58,445 nucleotides of DNA, from assembly GCA_032718475.1 (NCBI GenBank), contig JAUCBJ010008991.1, forward strand, positions 1 to 58,445, in the 5' to 3' direction. Position numbers and translations under genes: made by a program. Position 1 is the stretch's first letter. Each line of letters opens with the position of its first letter. Under the pieces are notes generated by a model, which did not search any database, was not told where the DNA came from, and saw only the letters and a list, made by a program, of their open reading frames with translations. The DNA is from Nemertoderma westbladi (lineage: Eukaryota; Xenacoelomorpha; Nemertodermatida; Nemertodermatidae). Positions 10,935 through 21,652 of this stretch are shown one piece after another.

Positions 10935-12197
10935 TCCACGAAGCTAAGGAAAATCAACTACTTTCGCTAAGAAAGATTTTCCTTAGCTGAGATGGTCTAT
11001 TCATAGTGGGCTATTTTACTTGTATGGAGCAGATTTGGTTTTTTTTGACCGGTGAAAAAACTAGCCTTTAAAAGTACCCTGAAATTTTGCATGTATATAC
11101 TACTCGTCGAGGCGCATCTTTTGGGCTGGGTCTCATATCCAGGAAAAATCTGGTTTCCATGGCAACGGACTTAGAAAAAAGTCTATGTATTTCAAGTCAA
11201 TATTTAAAACTCTATTTGTAGGAAAACTATAATAGATATAAACTTGGGGTTTCTCAACACAACTATAAGGTCCATAGCAGAGCCGATTGAGGTTAAATAG
11301 AAAATCCAGTTACCTTGGCAACCGGGCTAGACAGATGTTAAAATTTATAAAATGTTAATTTGAAGCCTAAGGTTAAGGTGTTATGACTTGGGACTAACCC
11401 CTACCCCCACTATATAACTTATTCTGCATCCGAATTACATTGTTCTATTTTTCAGTTACCATGACAACCGCTGAAAACAGATGTTTTTATTCAAAACTTA
11501 ATCATTTGGACATAGACTTCACGATAAAATTTTACAAAACTGGGTGTGTTATCTGGACCACTAGTTGGAACTTTTAGTGAAACTTAAATTATTCCAGAAA
11601 TTTAGTTACCACGGTAACTGTAGTTTATTAAACTCTATATCATTCAAATCTATATTGATAACTCTATTTGTAGCAAAACTGTATTGTATTTAAACTTGGG
11701 GTTTTGCAACTCATCTATAAGGTCCATATACAAGCCGTTTGAGGTTAATTAGAAAATACAGTTACCATAGCAACAAGTCTAAACAGATGTTAAAATTTAT
11801 AAAATGATAATTTAAAGCACAAGTTAATAGTATTATGACTTGGGACTAACCCCTACCCCCACTATATGACTTATTCTGCATCCGAATTACATTGTTCTAT
11901 TTTTCAGTTTCCATGACAACCACTGCAAACAGATGCATTTTGATAGAAAATCGGTAATTTGGACATAAACTACAATATTTTCTGAAACTTGGTATGTGTT
12001 ATCTGAACCACAATCTGGACTGAATCTTTTTTCAAAGGTAAAACCAACAGTTCCAGAGAATTCTAGTTTCCATGGGAATACAGGTTATTTATTGCCAAAT
12101 GCTACTAAACTAGGCTATGCAACAAACCAAATTGTGGCCCTTTCTTTAATTTTCCTTAGCTTCGTGGTTGCATTTCCTTTAGGAAATGCCTTTCTAG
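10935..12197 (+). mobile_element. Helitron H6 (1,263 bp)
   Basis: A complete B-class unit, TC at 10935 to CTAG at 12197, abutting the truncated H5. The right flank is spacer B, not the rest of H5. Confidence 0.85.
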
Positions 12198-12449
12198 TAA
12201 AATATTTTTAAATTCAGAAATGTTGAGGAGCGTTCCACATTGAAAATAAAAGTAGAGACAGCAGACTGTACAGCTAAAGAAGGGGTCCGGCTTAGCGACC
12301 GCAGCGAAGCACAAACCACAGTTTTGGTTCATGGGGGCAAAGGAAGGGCAGTTGGTACGGAGAGCGCCAGCACTGATACAATAGTTTACTTAGGTAACTA
12401 GTTTAACTAAACCATGTGGCAACTATTTTCAGGCCCCTATGAAAAAAAA

Positions 12450-13004
12450 TCCACGAAGCTAAGGAAAATCAACTACTTTCGCTAAGAAAGATTTTCCTTA
12501 GCTGAGATGGTCTATTCATAGTGGGCTATTTTACTTGTATGGAGCAGATTTGGGGTTTTTTGGTCGGGGAAAAAACTAGCCTTTAAAAGTACCCTGAAAT
12601 TTTGCATGTATGTACTACTCATCGAGGCGCGTCGTGTGGGATGGGTCTCATATTCAGGAAAAATCTGGTTTCCATGGCAACGGACTTAGAAAAAAGTCTA
12701 TGTATTTCAAGTCAATATTTATAACTCTATTTGTAGGAAAACTATAATAGATATAAACTTGGGGTTTCTCAACTCAACTGTAAGGTCCGCAGCAGAGCTG
12801 ATTGAGGTTGAATAGAAAATCCAGTTGCCTTGGCAACCGGGCTAGACAGATGTTAAAATTTACAAAATGTTAATTTGAAGCCTAATGAGAAGGTGTTATG
12901 TCTTGGGACCAACCCCTACCCCCACTATATGACTTATTCTGCGTCCGAATTTCATTGTTTAATTTTGCATTTACCATGACAACCGCTGAAAACAGATGTT
13001 TTTA
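12450..13004 (+). mobile_element. Helitron 5' fragment H7 (555 bp)
   Basis: Same breakpoint as H5. H5+H6+spacer B forms a 2,070-bp higher-order unit that repeats here as H7+H8. Confidence 0.8.
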
Positions 13005-14077
13005 TCCACGAAGCTAAGGAAAATCAACTACTTTCGCTAAGAAAGATTTTCCTTAGCTGAGATGGTCTATTCATAGTGGGCTATTTTACTTGTATGGAGC
13101 AGATTTGGTTTTTTTTGACCGGTGAAAAAACTAGCCTTTAAAAGTACCCTGAATGTTTGCATGTATATACTACTCGTCGAGGCGCATCTTTTGGGCTGGG
13201 TCTCATATCCAGGAAAAATCTGGTTTCCATGGCAACGGACTTAGAAAAAAGTCTATGTATTTCAAGTCAATATTTAAAATTCTATTTGTAGGAAAACTAT
13301 AATAGAAATAAACTTGGGGTTTCTCAACACAACTATAAGGTCCATAGCAGAGCCGATTGAGGTTAAATAGAAAATCCAGTTACCTTGGCAACCGGGCTAG
13401 ACAGATGTTAAAATTTATAAAATGTTAATTTGAAGCCTAAGGTTAAGGTGTTATGACTTGGGACCAACCCCTACCCCCACTATATAACTAATTCTGCATC
13501 CGAATTACATTGTTCTATTTTTCAGTTACCATGACAACCGCTGAAAACAGATGTTTTTATTCAAAACTTAATCATTTGGACATAGACTTCACGATAAAAT
13601 TTTACAAAACTGGGTGTGTTATCTGGACCACTAGTTGGAACTTTTAGTGAAACTTAAATTATTCCAGAAATTTAGTTACCACGGTAACTGTAGTTTATTA
13701 AACTCTATATCATTCAAATCTATATTGCCCAGTGTGTCAAGAAAGTGCGGAACGCATGCGGATCGCACGCGGAATGCGTAAATTATGCGGATAAGTGTGT
13801 AATTAATGTGGGATTGACGCATTTATTTTGAAGGGCATCATCAGGCGAAAATACCGCACAATTTCCACACTAAAAACACAGTAACTATTTATACTCATTG
13901 AGTGAAATGTGCGTGTTGTACACATTTGCCCAAAGTGTGTTAAAAACCTGTCATATCCGCACTTATTACACACAACACAATGCATCATGGGAAATATCCC
14001 ATCATGCATTGCGTGATTACTGAGAACACTCCAGCAGACCAGCACTCTGTGGGCAGGTACCGGTATACGTACAAGGT

Positions 14078-14616
14078 ATGTGCTTGAGAGGCCTGTGTTG
14101 TGTTTGTGAACCGGTCAGCGGTCACCGGGTAGGTAGGTCATCAGTAGGGATCAGTCTTAAAGAACAAGTTAAAGACATAAACAACAAGATAGGAGACAAT
14201 GCACCAATTACGTTTAATTCTTCAGGCGATTCTTCATTCCCACCTCCTCCAGCTGCCAATGAAGAATCACTTACAACCATCACCAATCATTCCAACATAT
14301 GCGACTTACTCAAACGAGAAACTTGTAAATCTTTAAAAAAAAAACGGTATCTAAACAATTACGGAGACTGATTACTGACGAATTCGCACGTAAATCATCC
14401 GTGACCGGAAGGTCAACTATAAATGGTTGCCCAGTCAAATATTCGCTTCAGAAACTGGGTGTTACCAATCTGCTATTTATTGTTAATTCTCAGAAATTTG
14501 ATGGCATTACTATGGAGGAGTTGGTGGATGCCATGAGGAAAACTCATCACTTGATGTGCGATACAAGAAATGGTAAATGGATAATTAAACAATATAATAA
14601 CAATATAGTAAATTAA
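14078..14616 (+). pseudogene. Frameshifted transposon ORF, possible BEN-like domain
   Basis: Two ORFs in adjacent frames meet at an A10 run near 14335-14344. The first (from ATG 14078) ends ICDLLKRETCKSLKK before the run. The second frame reads on as SKQLRRLITDEFARKSSVTG and continues to a stop at 14616. A one-base change in the A run would give one protein of about 179 residues. The pattern of a basic helix, then an acidic-hydrophobic segment, then SSVTGR with downstream hydrophobic helices, resembles BEN DNA-binding domains, but this is recognition by eye. The start could lie on an upstream exon, since AG-GTATGT at 14074-14081 resembles a splice donor. It is the only ORF of note in the TIR transposon. 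Confidence 0.4.
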
Positions 14617-15060
14617 TTAATAAATAAATAATATTTTTTTATATTTCAAATTACGTAATTTTTTAAGAAATTTATCTTTATAAAATTTTATTTATAAACA
14701 TATCCAAACCAATAAGTGTTATAAAGAGGATATAATGCAGAGGTAGAAGAGGTGGAACTACTTGCGCCAGCGGTGGTGTATTTTAAGAATGAAATTGGGT
14801 CGAAATAACTTTGGTTTGTGGTAGGAGCAGAGGAAGGCCCCGTATGTATAACATTTTTCGATGTACCAGTATATATTTTACACTATTATATGTTACTAAC
14901 ATATTATATATAATATATTTATAGGTGACCGTCTTCAAACTTAATAAGTCTTCGTGAGCTTTAATATCGTATTAATTAAGTCGTAATTTATTTACCATGG
15001 TATATACGCCTATATAATATTAATAAACTGCTTATAATATCTTTATAGGAAAACGAGGTG
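14617..15060. other. AT-rich interior of the TIR transposon, no gene seen
   Basis: A low-complexity AT-rich stretch between the ORF and the minisatellite. A 22-codon open stretch (about 14740-14808) after a possible splice acceptor is too short to call. Confidence 0.4.
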
Positions 15061-16770
15061 AGAATGAGGATTGTTGATAGACCAGTTTGTATAATCTCAT
15101 TGATGGACCAGTTTGTATAATCTCTTTGATGGACTAGTTTGTATAATCTCGTTGATGGACCAGTTTCTATATACTAGTTGATGGACCAGTTTCTTTACTT
15201 GTAGCTGGACCCGTTTATACTCGTTTATACTTGTAGCTGGACCCGTTTATACTCGTTTATACTTGTAGCTGGACCCGTTTTTACTCATTGCTGGACCCGT
15301 TCATACTTGTAGCTGAACCCCTTTGCCTTTATACTCATTGCTGGACCAGTTTATATTTATACTTGTGCTAAATTCGGTTATACATGTAGCTGAACCCGTT
15401 TATACTCATTGCTGGACCCGTTTATACTAGTTTATACTTGTAGCTGGACCCGTTTATACTCATTGCTGGACCCGTTTATATTTATACTTGTGCTAAATTC
15501 GGTTATACTTGTAGCTGGACCCGTTTATACTCAATGCTGGACCCTTTTATACTCGTTTATACTCATTGCTGGACCCGTTTATACTTGTAGCTGGACCCGT
15601 TTATACTCGTTTATACTTGTTGCTGAACCCTTTTATACTCATTGCTGGACCCGTTTATACTTGTAGCTGGACCCGTTTATACTCATTGCTGGACCCTTTT
15701 ATACTCATTTATACTCATTGCTGGACCCGTTTATACTTGTAGCTGGACCCGTTTATACTCATTGCTGGACCCGTTTATATTTATACTTGTGCTAAATTCG
15801 GTTATACTTGTAGCTGGACCCGTTTATACTCAATGCTGGACCCTTTTATACTCGTTTATACTCATTGCTGGACCCGTTTATACTTGTAGCTGGACCCGTT
15901 TATACTCGTTTATTCTTGTAGCTGAGGCCTTTTATACTCATTGCTGGACCCGTTTATATTTATACTTGTGATAAATTCGGTTATACTTGTAGCTGGACCC
16001 GTTTATACTCAATGCTGGACCCTTTTATACTCGTTTATACTCATTTCTGGACCCGTTTATACTTGTAACTGGACCCGTTTATACTCGTTTATACTTGTTG
16101 CTGAACCCTTTTATACTCATTGCTGGACCCGTTTATACTTGTAGCTGGACCCGTTTATACTCATTGCTGAACCCTTTTATACTCATTTATACTCATTGCT
16201 GGACCCGTTTATACTTGTAGCTGGACCCGTTTATACTCATTGCTGGACCCGTTTATATTTATACTTGTGCTAAATTCGGTTATACTTGTAGCTGGACCCG
16301 TTTATACTCAATGCTGGACCCTTTTATACTCGTTTATACTCATTGCTGGACCCGTTTATACTTGTAGCTGGACCCGTTTATACTCGTTTATTCTTGTAGC
16401 TGAGGCCTTTTATACTCATTGCTGGACCCGTTTATATTTATACTTGTGCTAAATTCGGTTATACTTGTAGCTGGACCCGTTTATACTCAATGCTGGACCC
16501 TTTTATACTCGTTTATACTCATTGCTGGACCCGTTTATACTTGTAGCTGGACCCGTTTATACTCGTTTATACTTGTTGCTGAACCCTTTTATACTCATTG
16601 CTGGACCCGTTTATACTTGTAGCTGGACCCGTTTATACTCATTGCTGGACCCTTTTATACTCATTTATACTCATTGCTGGACCCGTTTATACTTGTAGCT
16701 GGACCCGTTTATACTCATTGCTGGACCCGTTTATATTTGTACTTGTGCTAAATTCGGTTATACTTGTAGC
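15061..16770. repeat. Minisatellite with a 478-bp higher-order repeat
   Basis: Built from short variants of 'gctggacccgtttatact' joined by 'cattgctg', 'tgtagctg' or 'cgtttatact'. The marker AAATTCGG recurs near 15370, 15493, 15792, 15971, 16270, 16449 and 16748. After the first interval, spacings alternate 299, 179, 299, 179, 299 bp, a 478-bp higher-order unit present about 2.6 times. The many short ORFs across it merely translate the repeat and are not genes. Confidence 0.85.
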
Positions 16771-17404
16771 TATTTCAAATTGTAGTCAAGTTGTAGTTAA
16801 TTCTGTTTTTAATTAAATAAGCATACTAGCAATAAGCATTTTCATATTTCGATTATTCCGCTATAATATATTATAAAATTGGTTCATAAAATTTCAAACG
16901 TTTCAACTAAAAAAACTAAATTTAATTATCATGTCGTTATTCAGGTACCTGCCCCCCAAATTTTTCTACGATATTTTATTAACTTAAAGTTAAGTGTTAA
17001 AGTTAAAGCCGTTAAAGCATGGTTATAGTTCTGGGAGATTGGGAGAGTAAACATTGCGTATACAATGCATCATAAAACCTGCGTATTTACCGCTTTTAAT
17101 AAGCGTAAATAGTGTGTAAAATGTGAGTAAACATTGCGTATACGATGCGTAAAATCTGCGTATTTCTCACTTGCAATTGTGCGTTTTTTGAATGTTTATT
17201 ACGCATATAAGCCACCTGCGAAAAATATGCGGTATAAACACACAAAAAAGTCAAAGCGCGTATTAAACACGTGCGTTTCGCACATTACACACCGTCACAT
17301 TTTCTTTTGTTCTCCGCACTAGAAACGCACTAAAAACGCAAAGCGAAACGCACGCGTATCGCACTAAATACGCACTGCGGAAAATGTGCGTTTGACACAC
17401 TGGG
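16771..17404. other. Right end of the TIR transposon, TGCGT-rich
   Basis: After about 250 bp of unique AT-rich sequence, 17040-17400 is dense in TGCGT, GCGTAT and ACGCAC motifs and near-repeats (ACATTGCGTATACAATGC at 17051, ACATTGCGTATACGATGC at 17132). The left end (13740-13810) has the same motif class. Subterminal transposase-binding repeats are a reasonable inference. Confidence 0.5.
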
Positions 17405-17747
17405 TGATAACTCTATTTGTAGCAAAACTGTATTGTATTTAAACTTGGGGTTTTGCAACTCATCTATAAGGTCCATATACAAGCCGTTTGAGGTTAATTA
17501 GAAAATACAGTTACCATAGCAACAAGTCTAAACAGATGTTAAAATTTATAAAATGATAATTTAAAGCACAAGTTAATAGTATTATGACTTGGGACTAACC
17601 CCTACCCCCACTATATGACTTATTCTGCATCCGAATTACATTGTTCTATTTTTCAGTTTCCATGACAACCACTGCAAACAGATGCATTTTGATAGAAAAT
17701 CGGTAATTTGGACATAAACTACAATATTTTCTGAAACTTGGTATGTG

Positions 17748-19014
17748 TCCACGAAGCTAAGGAAAATCAACTACTTTCGCTAAGAAAGATTTTCCTTAGC
17801 TGAGATGGTCTATTCATAGTGGGCTATTTTACTTGTATGGGGCAGATTTGGGGTTTTTTGGTCGGGGAAAAAACTAGCCTTTAAAAGTACCCTGAAATTT
17901 TGCATGTATGTACTACTCGTCGAGGCGCATCGGGTGGGATAGGTCTCATATCCAGGAAAAATCTGGTTTCCATGGCAACGGACTTAGAAAAAAGTCTATG
18001 TATTTAAAGTCAATATTTATAACTCTATTTGTAGGAAAACTATAATAGATATAAACTTGGGGTTTCTCAACTCAACTATAAGGTCCATAGCAGAGCCGAT
18101 TGAGGTTAAATAGAAAATCCAGTTACCTTGGCAACCGGGCTAGACAGATGTTAAAATTTATAAAATGTTAATTTGAAGCCTAAGGTTAAGGTGTTATGAC
18201 TTGGGACCAACCCCTACCCCCACTATATAACTTATTCTGCATCCGAATTACATTGTTCTATTTTTCAGTTACCATGACAACCGCTGAAAACAGATGTTTT
18301 TATTCAAAACTTATTCATTTGGACATAGACTTCACGATAAAATTTTACAAAACTGGGTATGTGTTATCTGGACCATTTGTTGGAACTTTTAGTGAAACTT
18401 AAATTATTCCAGAAATTTAGTTACCATGGTAACTGTAGTTTATTAAACTCTATATCATTCAAATCTATATTGATAACTCTATTTGTAGCAAAACTGTAAT
18501 ATATATAAACTTGGGGTTTTGCAACTCATCTATAAGATCCATATCCAAGCCGTTTGAGGTTAATTAGAAAATACAGTTACCATAGCAACAAGTCTAAACA
18601 GATGTTAAAATTTATAAAATGATAATTTGAAGCACAAGTTAATAGTATTATGACTTGGGACCAACCCCTACCCCCACTATATGACTTATTCTGCATCCGA
18701 ATTACATTGTTCTATTTTTCAGTTTCCATGACAACCACTGCAAACAGATGCATTTTGATAGAAAATCGGTAATTTGGACATAAACTACAATATTTTCTGA
18801 AACTCAGTATATGTGTTATCTGAACCACAATCTGTACTGAATTTTTTTTCAAAGGTTAAAGCAACAGTTCCAGAGAACTCTAGTTTCCATGGGAATAGAA
18901 GTTAATTATTGACAATTGCTACTAAACGAGGCTAAGCAACGAACCAAAGTGTGGCCGTTTGTTTAATTTTCCTTAGCTTCGTGGTTGCATTTCCTTTAGG
19001 AAATGCCTTTCTCG
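17748..19014 (+). mobile_element. Helitron H9 (1,267 bp) nested in H8
   Basis: Inserted at GTATGTG|TTATCTG of H8: left junction 17747/17748, right junction 19014/19015, no target duplication. It ends in CTCG, not CTAG. The identical nested element H20 in the duplicated block shows that it predates the segmental duplication. Confidence 0.9.
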
Positions 19015-19809
19015 TTATCTGAACCACAATCTGGACTGAATCTTTTTTCAAAGGTAAAACCAACAGTTCCAGAGAATTCTAGTTTCCATGGGAATACAGG
19101 TTATTTATTGCCAAATGCTACTAAACTAGGCTATGCAACAAACCAAATTGTGGCCCTTTGTTTAATTTTCCTTAGCTTCGTGGTTGCATTTCCTTTAGGA
19201 AATGCCTTTCTAGTAAAATATTTTTAAATTCAGAAATGTTGAGGAGCGTTCCACATTGAAAATGAAAGTAGAGACAGCAGACTGTACAGCTAAAGAAGGG
19301 GTCCGGCTTAGCGACCGCAGCGAAGCACAAACCACAGTTTTGGTTCATGGGGGCAAAGGAAGGGCAGTTGGTACGGAGAGCGCCAGCACTGATACAATAG
19401 TTTACTTAGGTAACTAGTTTAACTAAACCATGTGGCAACTATTTTCAGGCCCCTATGAAAAAAAATCCACGAAGCTAAGGAAAATCAACTACTTTCGCTA
19501 AGAAAGATTTTCCTTAGCTGAGATGGTCTATTCATAGTGGGCTATTTTACTTGTATGGAGCAGATTTGGGGTTTTTTGGTCGGGGAAAAAACTAGCCTTT
19601 AAAAGTACCCTGAAATTTTGCATGTATGTACTACTCATCGAGGCGCGTCGTGTGGGATGGGTCTCATATTCAGGAAAAATCTGGTTTCCATGGCAACGGA
19701 CTTAGAAAAAAGTCTATGTATTTCAAGTCAATATTTAAAACTCTATTTGTAGGAAAACTATAATATTATGGGTTTGTTCAGAAGTGGAAAAAATGGGAGC
19801 GCGTCACCG

Positions 19810-19820
19810 GGGGTTGAACC
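19810..19820 (-). promoter_or_regulatory. RNA polymerase III B box, unit 1
   Basis: The minus strand reads GGTTCAACCCC, a full match to the tRNA B-box consensus GGTTCRANYCC. It lies directly 3' of the hammerhead. The unit-2 copy is at 20148-20158. Confidence 0.7.
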
Positions 19821-19866
19821 AGCGCTATACGCACGTTTCGGCCTAACAGGCCTCATCAGTAGCGCT
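19821..19866 (-). ncRNA. Hammerhead ribozyme, unit 1
   Basis: Minus-strand fold: stem I AGCGCTA/TAGCGCT (7 perfect pairs); CTGATGA core; stem II GGCC-TGTTA-GGCC; GAAA; a 2-bp stem III (AC-GTGC-GT); then A17. All invariant core bases (CUGAUGA, GAA-A15.1, U16.1, H17 = A) are present. Predicted cleavage lies between plus-strand positions 19828 and 19827. The open end is at stem I, i.e. type I. The very short stem III resembles those in retroelement-associated hammerheads. Confidence 0.85.
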
Positions 19867-19868
19867 AA

Positions 19869-19880
19869 CCAGCTCAGCCA
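19869..19880 (-). promoter_or_regulatory. RNA polymerase III A box, unit 1
   Basis: The minus strand reads TGGCTGAGCTGG, a full match to the tRNA A-box consensus. Its start lies 60 bases 5' of the B-box start, within the functional range. Unit-2 copy: 20207-20218. Confidence 0.7.
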
Positions 19881-20158
19881 CTAGCCCCTGACACTCGCAG
19901 TCCCACCTAATCCACTTCTATTGAACGGGCAGTCTTAAGTTGCATATCCTATCTCTAACAGCGGACCTACCGGCCTCAAGTATGCTAGAGTGAAACAGGA
20001 GGGAAGTACAAATAAATAAATATTCAGCTCGGTATTGCTGCCAGGTGATATTAATTAAATAAATTGGAGATGAGCTGTTGCAACTGTAATTAAAGGTGTA
20101 ATATTATGGGTTTGTTCAGAAGTGGAAAAAATGGGAGCGCGTCACCAGGGGTTGAACC

Positions 20159-20204
20159 AGCGCTATACGCACGTTTCGGCCTAACAGGCCTCATCAGTAG
20201 CGCT
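20159..20204 (-). ncRNA. Hammerhead ribozyme, unit 2
   Basis: Identical to the unit-1 ribozyme, 338 bp away, with predicted cleavage between 20166 and 20165. Cleavage at both sites would release a 338-nt monomer from a minus-strand transcript. Confidence 0.85.
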
Positions 20205-21652
20205 AACCAGCTCAGCCACTAGCCCCTGACACTCGCAGTCCCACCTAATCCACTTCTATTGAACGGGCAGTCTTAAGTTGCATATCCTATCTCTAACAGC
20301 GGACCTACCGGCCTCAAGTATGCTAGAGTGAAACAGAAAAACAGAAAAACAATTTTTCCACTTCTGAACAAACCCATAATATTACACCTTTAATTACAGT
20401 TGCAACAGCTCATCTCCAATTTAGGAAAACTATAATAGATATAAACGTGGGGTTTCTCAACACAACTATAAGGTCCATAGCAGAGCCGATTGAGGTTAAA
20501 TAGAAAATCCAGTTACCTTGGCAACCGGGCTAGACAAATGTTAAAATTTATAAAATGTTAATTTGAAGCCTAAGGTTAAGGTGTTATGACTTGGGACCAA
20601 CCCCTACCCCCACTATATAACTTATTCTGCATCCGAATTACATTGTTCTATTTTTCAGTTACCATGACAACCGCTGAAAACAGATGTTTTTATTCAAAAC
20701 TTAATCATTTGGACATAGACTTCACGATAAAATTTTACAAAACTGGGTGTGTTATCTGGACCACTAGTTGGAACTTTTAGTGAAACTTAAATTATTCCAG
20801 AAATTTAGTTACCACGGTAACTGTAGTTTATTAAACTCTATATCATTCAAATCTATATTGATAACTCTATTTGTAGCAAAACTGTATTGTATTTAAACTT
20901 GGGGTTTTGCAACTCATCTATAAGGTCCATATACAAGCCGTTTGAGGTTAATTAGAAAATACAGTTACCATAGCAACAAGTCTAAACAGATGTTAAAATT
21001 TATAAAATGATAATTTAAAGCACAAGTTAATAGTATTATGACTTGGGACTAACCCCTACCCCCACTATATGACTTATTCTGCATCCGAATTACATTGTTC
21101 TATTTTTCAGTTTCCATGACAACCACTGCAAACAGATGCATTTTGATAGAAAATCGGTAATTTGGACATAAACTACAATATTTTCTGAAACTTGGTATGT
21201 GTTATCTGAACCACAATCTGGACTGAATCTTTTTTCAAAGGTAAAACCAACAGTTCCAGAGAATTCTAGTTTCCATGGGAATACAGGTTATTTATTGCCA
21301 AATGCTACTAAACTAGGCTATGCAACAAACCAAATTGTGGCCCTTTGTTTAATTTTCCTTAGCTTCGTGGTTGCATTTCCTTTAGGAAATGCCTTTCTAG
21401 TAAAATATTTTTAAATTCAGAAATGTTGAGGAGCGTTCCACATTGAAAATGAAAGTAGAGACAGCAGACTGTACAGCTAAAGAAGGGGTCCGGCTTAGCG
21501 ACCGCAGCGAAGCACAAACCACAGTTTTGGTTCATGGGGGCAAAGGAAGAGCAGTTGGTACGGAGAGCGCCAGCACTGATACAATAGTTTACTTAGGTAA
21601 CTAGTTTAACTAAACCATGTGGCAACTATTTTCAGGCCCCTATGAAAAAAAA

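Larger units (their letters stand above)
13728..17404. mobile_element. TIR DNA transposon, 3,677 bp, TG target duplication
   Basis: Perfect 13-bp terminal inverted repeats (CCCAGTGTGTCAA and its complement) bound the insert. The dinucleotide TG is duplicated (13726-13727, 17405-17406), as shown by the empty site ATATTGATAAC in H19. Both ends are rich in short TGCGT/ACGCA-type motifs, possible transposase sites. The interior holds a broken ORF (14078-14616) and a 1.7-kb minisatellite. No transposase catalytic domain is visible. TIR sequence and a 2-bp duplication do not place it securely in a superfamily. Confidence 0.85.
13005..19213 (+). mobile_element. Helitron H8, interrupted by a TIR transposon and by H9
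   Basis: Own sequence is 13005-13727, 17407-17747 and 19015-19213, which sums to 1,263 bp, exactly one B-class unit. The uninterrupted paralogue for the transposon site is in H19 at 31371-31384. Confidence 0.85.
19766..20421 (-). mobile_element. Hammerhead-ribozyme retroelement (retrozyme/SINE-like), 656 bp
   Basis: Two tandem copies of a 338-bp unit (ATATTATGGG at 19763 and 20101), the second truncated near 20335, followed by a short A-rich linker and an inverted copy of the unit start (20354-20421). It is flanked by a 16-bp target duplication TAGGAAAACTATAATA (19750-19765, 20422-20437), which indicates target-primed insertion. On the minus strand each unit has an A box, a hammerhead and a B box. 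Tandem hammerhead elements of similar size with pol III promoters (schistosome Sm-alpha) and metazoan retrozymes are established relatives. No protein is encoded, so mobilisation in trans is inferred. Confidence 0.85.
19466..21400 (+). mobile_element. Helitron H10, interrupted by the hammerhead retroelement
   Basis: A B-class unit of 1,263 bp once the 672-bp insertion (element plus one target copy) is removed. H21 (33437-34699) is the uninterrupted paralogue. Confidence 0.85.
7087..21652. repeat. Segmental duplication, left copy
   Basis: This segment corresponds unit for unit to 23484-34951. Removing the TIR transposon with its target duplication (3,679 bp) and the hammerhead retroelement with its duplication (672 bp) leaves 10,215 bp. 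Removing H17 (1,254 bp) from the right copy leaves 10,214 bp. One difference is a 1-bp deletion in 'actcaattgtagg' near 30932. Confidence 0.85.

Noticed and set aside
13803-14045. 80-codon minus-strand ORF at the left end of the TIR transposon
   Set aside because: It overlaps the TGCGT-rich subterminal region, has no domain and no ATG-linked context beyond chance.
15409-16816. Several 67-109-codon ORFs rich in LDPF, YTCSWT and CWTLLY
   Set aside because: They are translations of the minisatellite, with no unique sequence and repeated in several frames.
19810-19880. A tRNA gene, suggested by perfect A and B boxes
   Set aside because: The region between the boxes folds as a hammerhead, there is no anticodon arm, and acceptor and T-stem pairing is poor. 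It is a tRNA-like promoter, not a tRNA.
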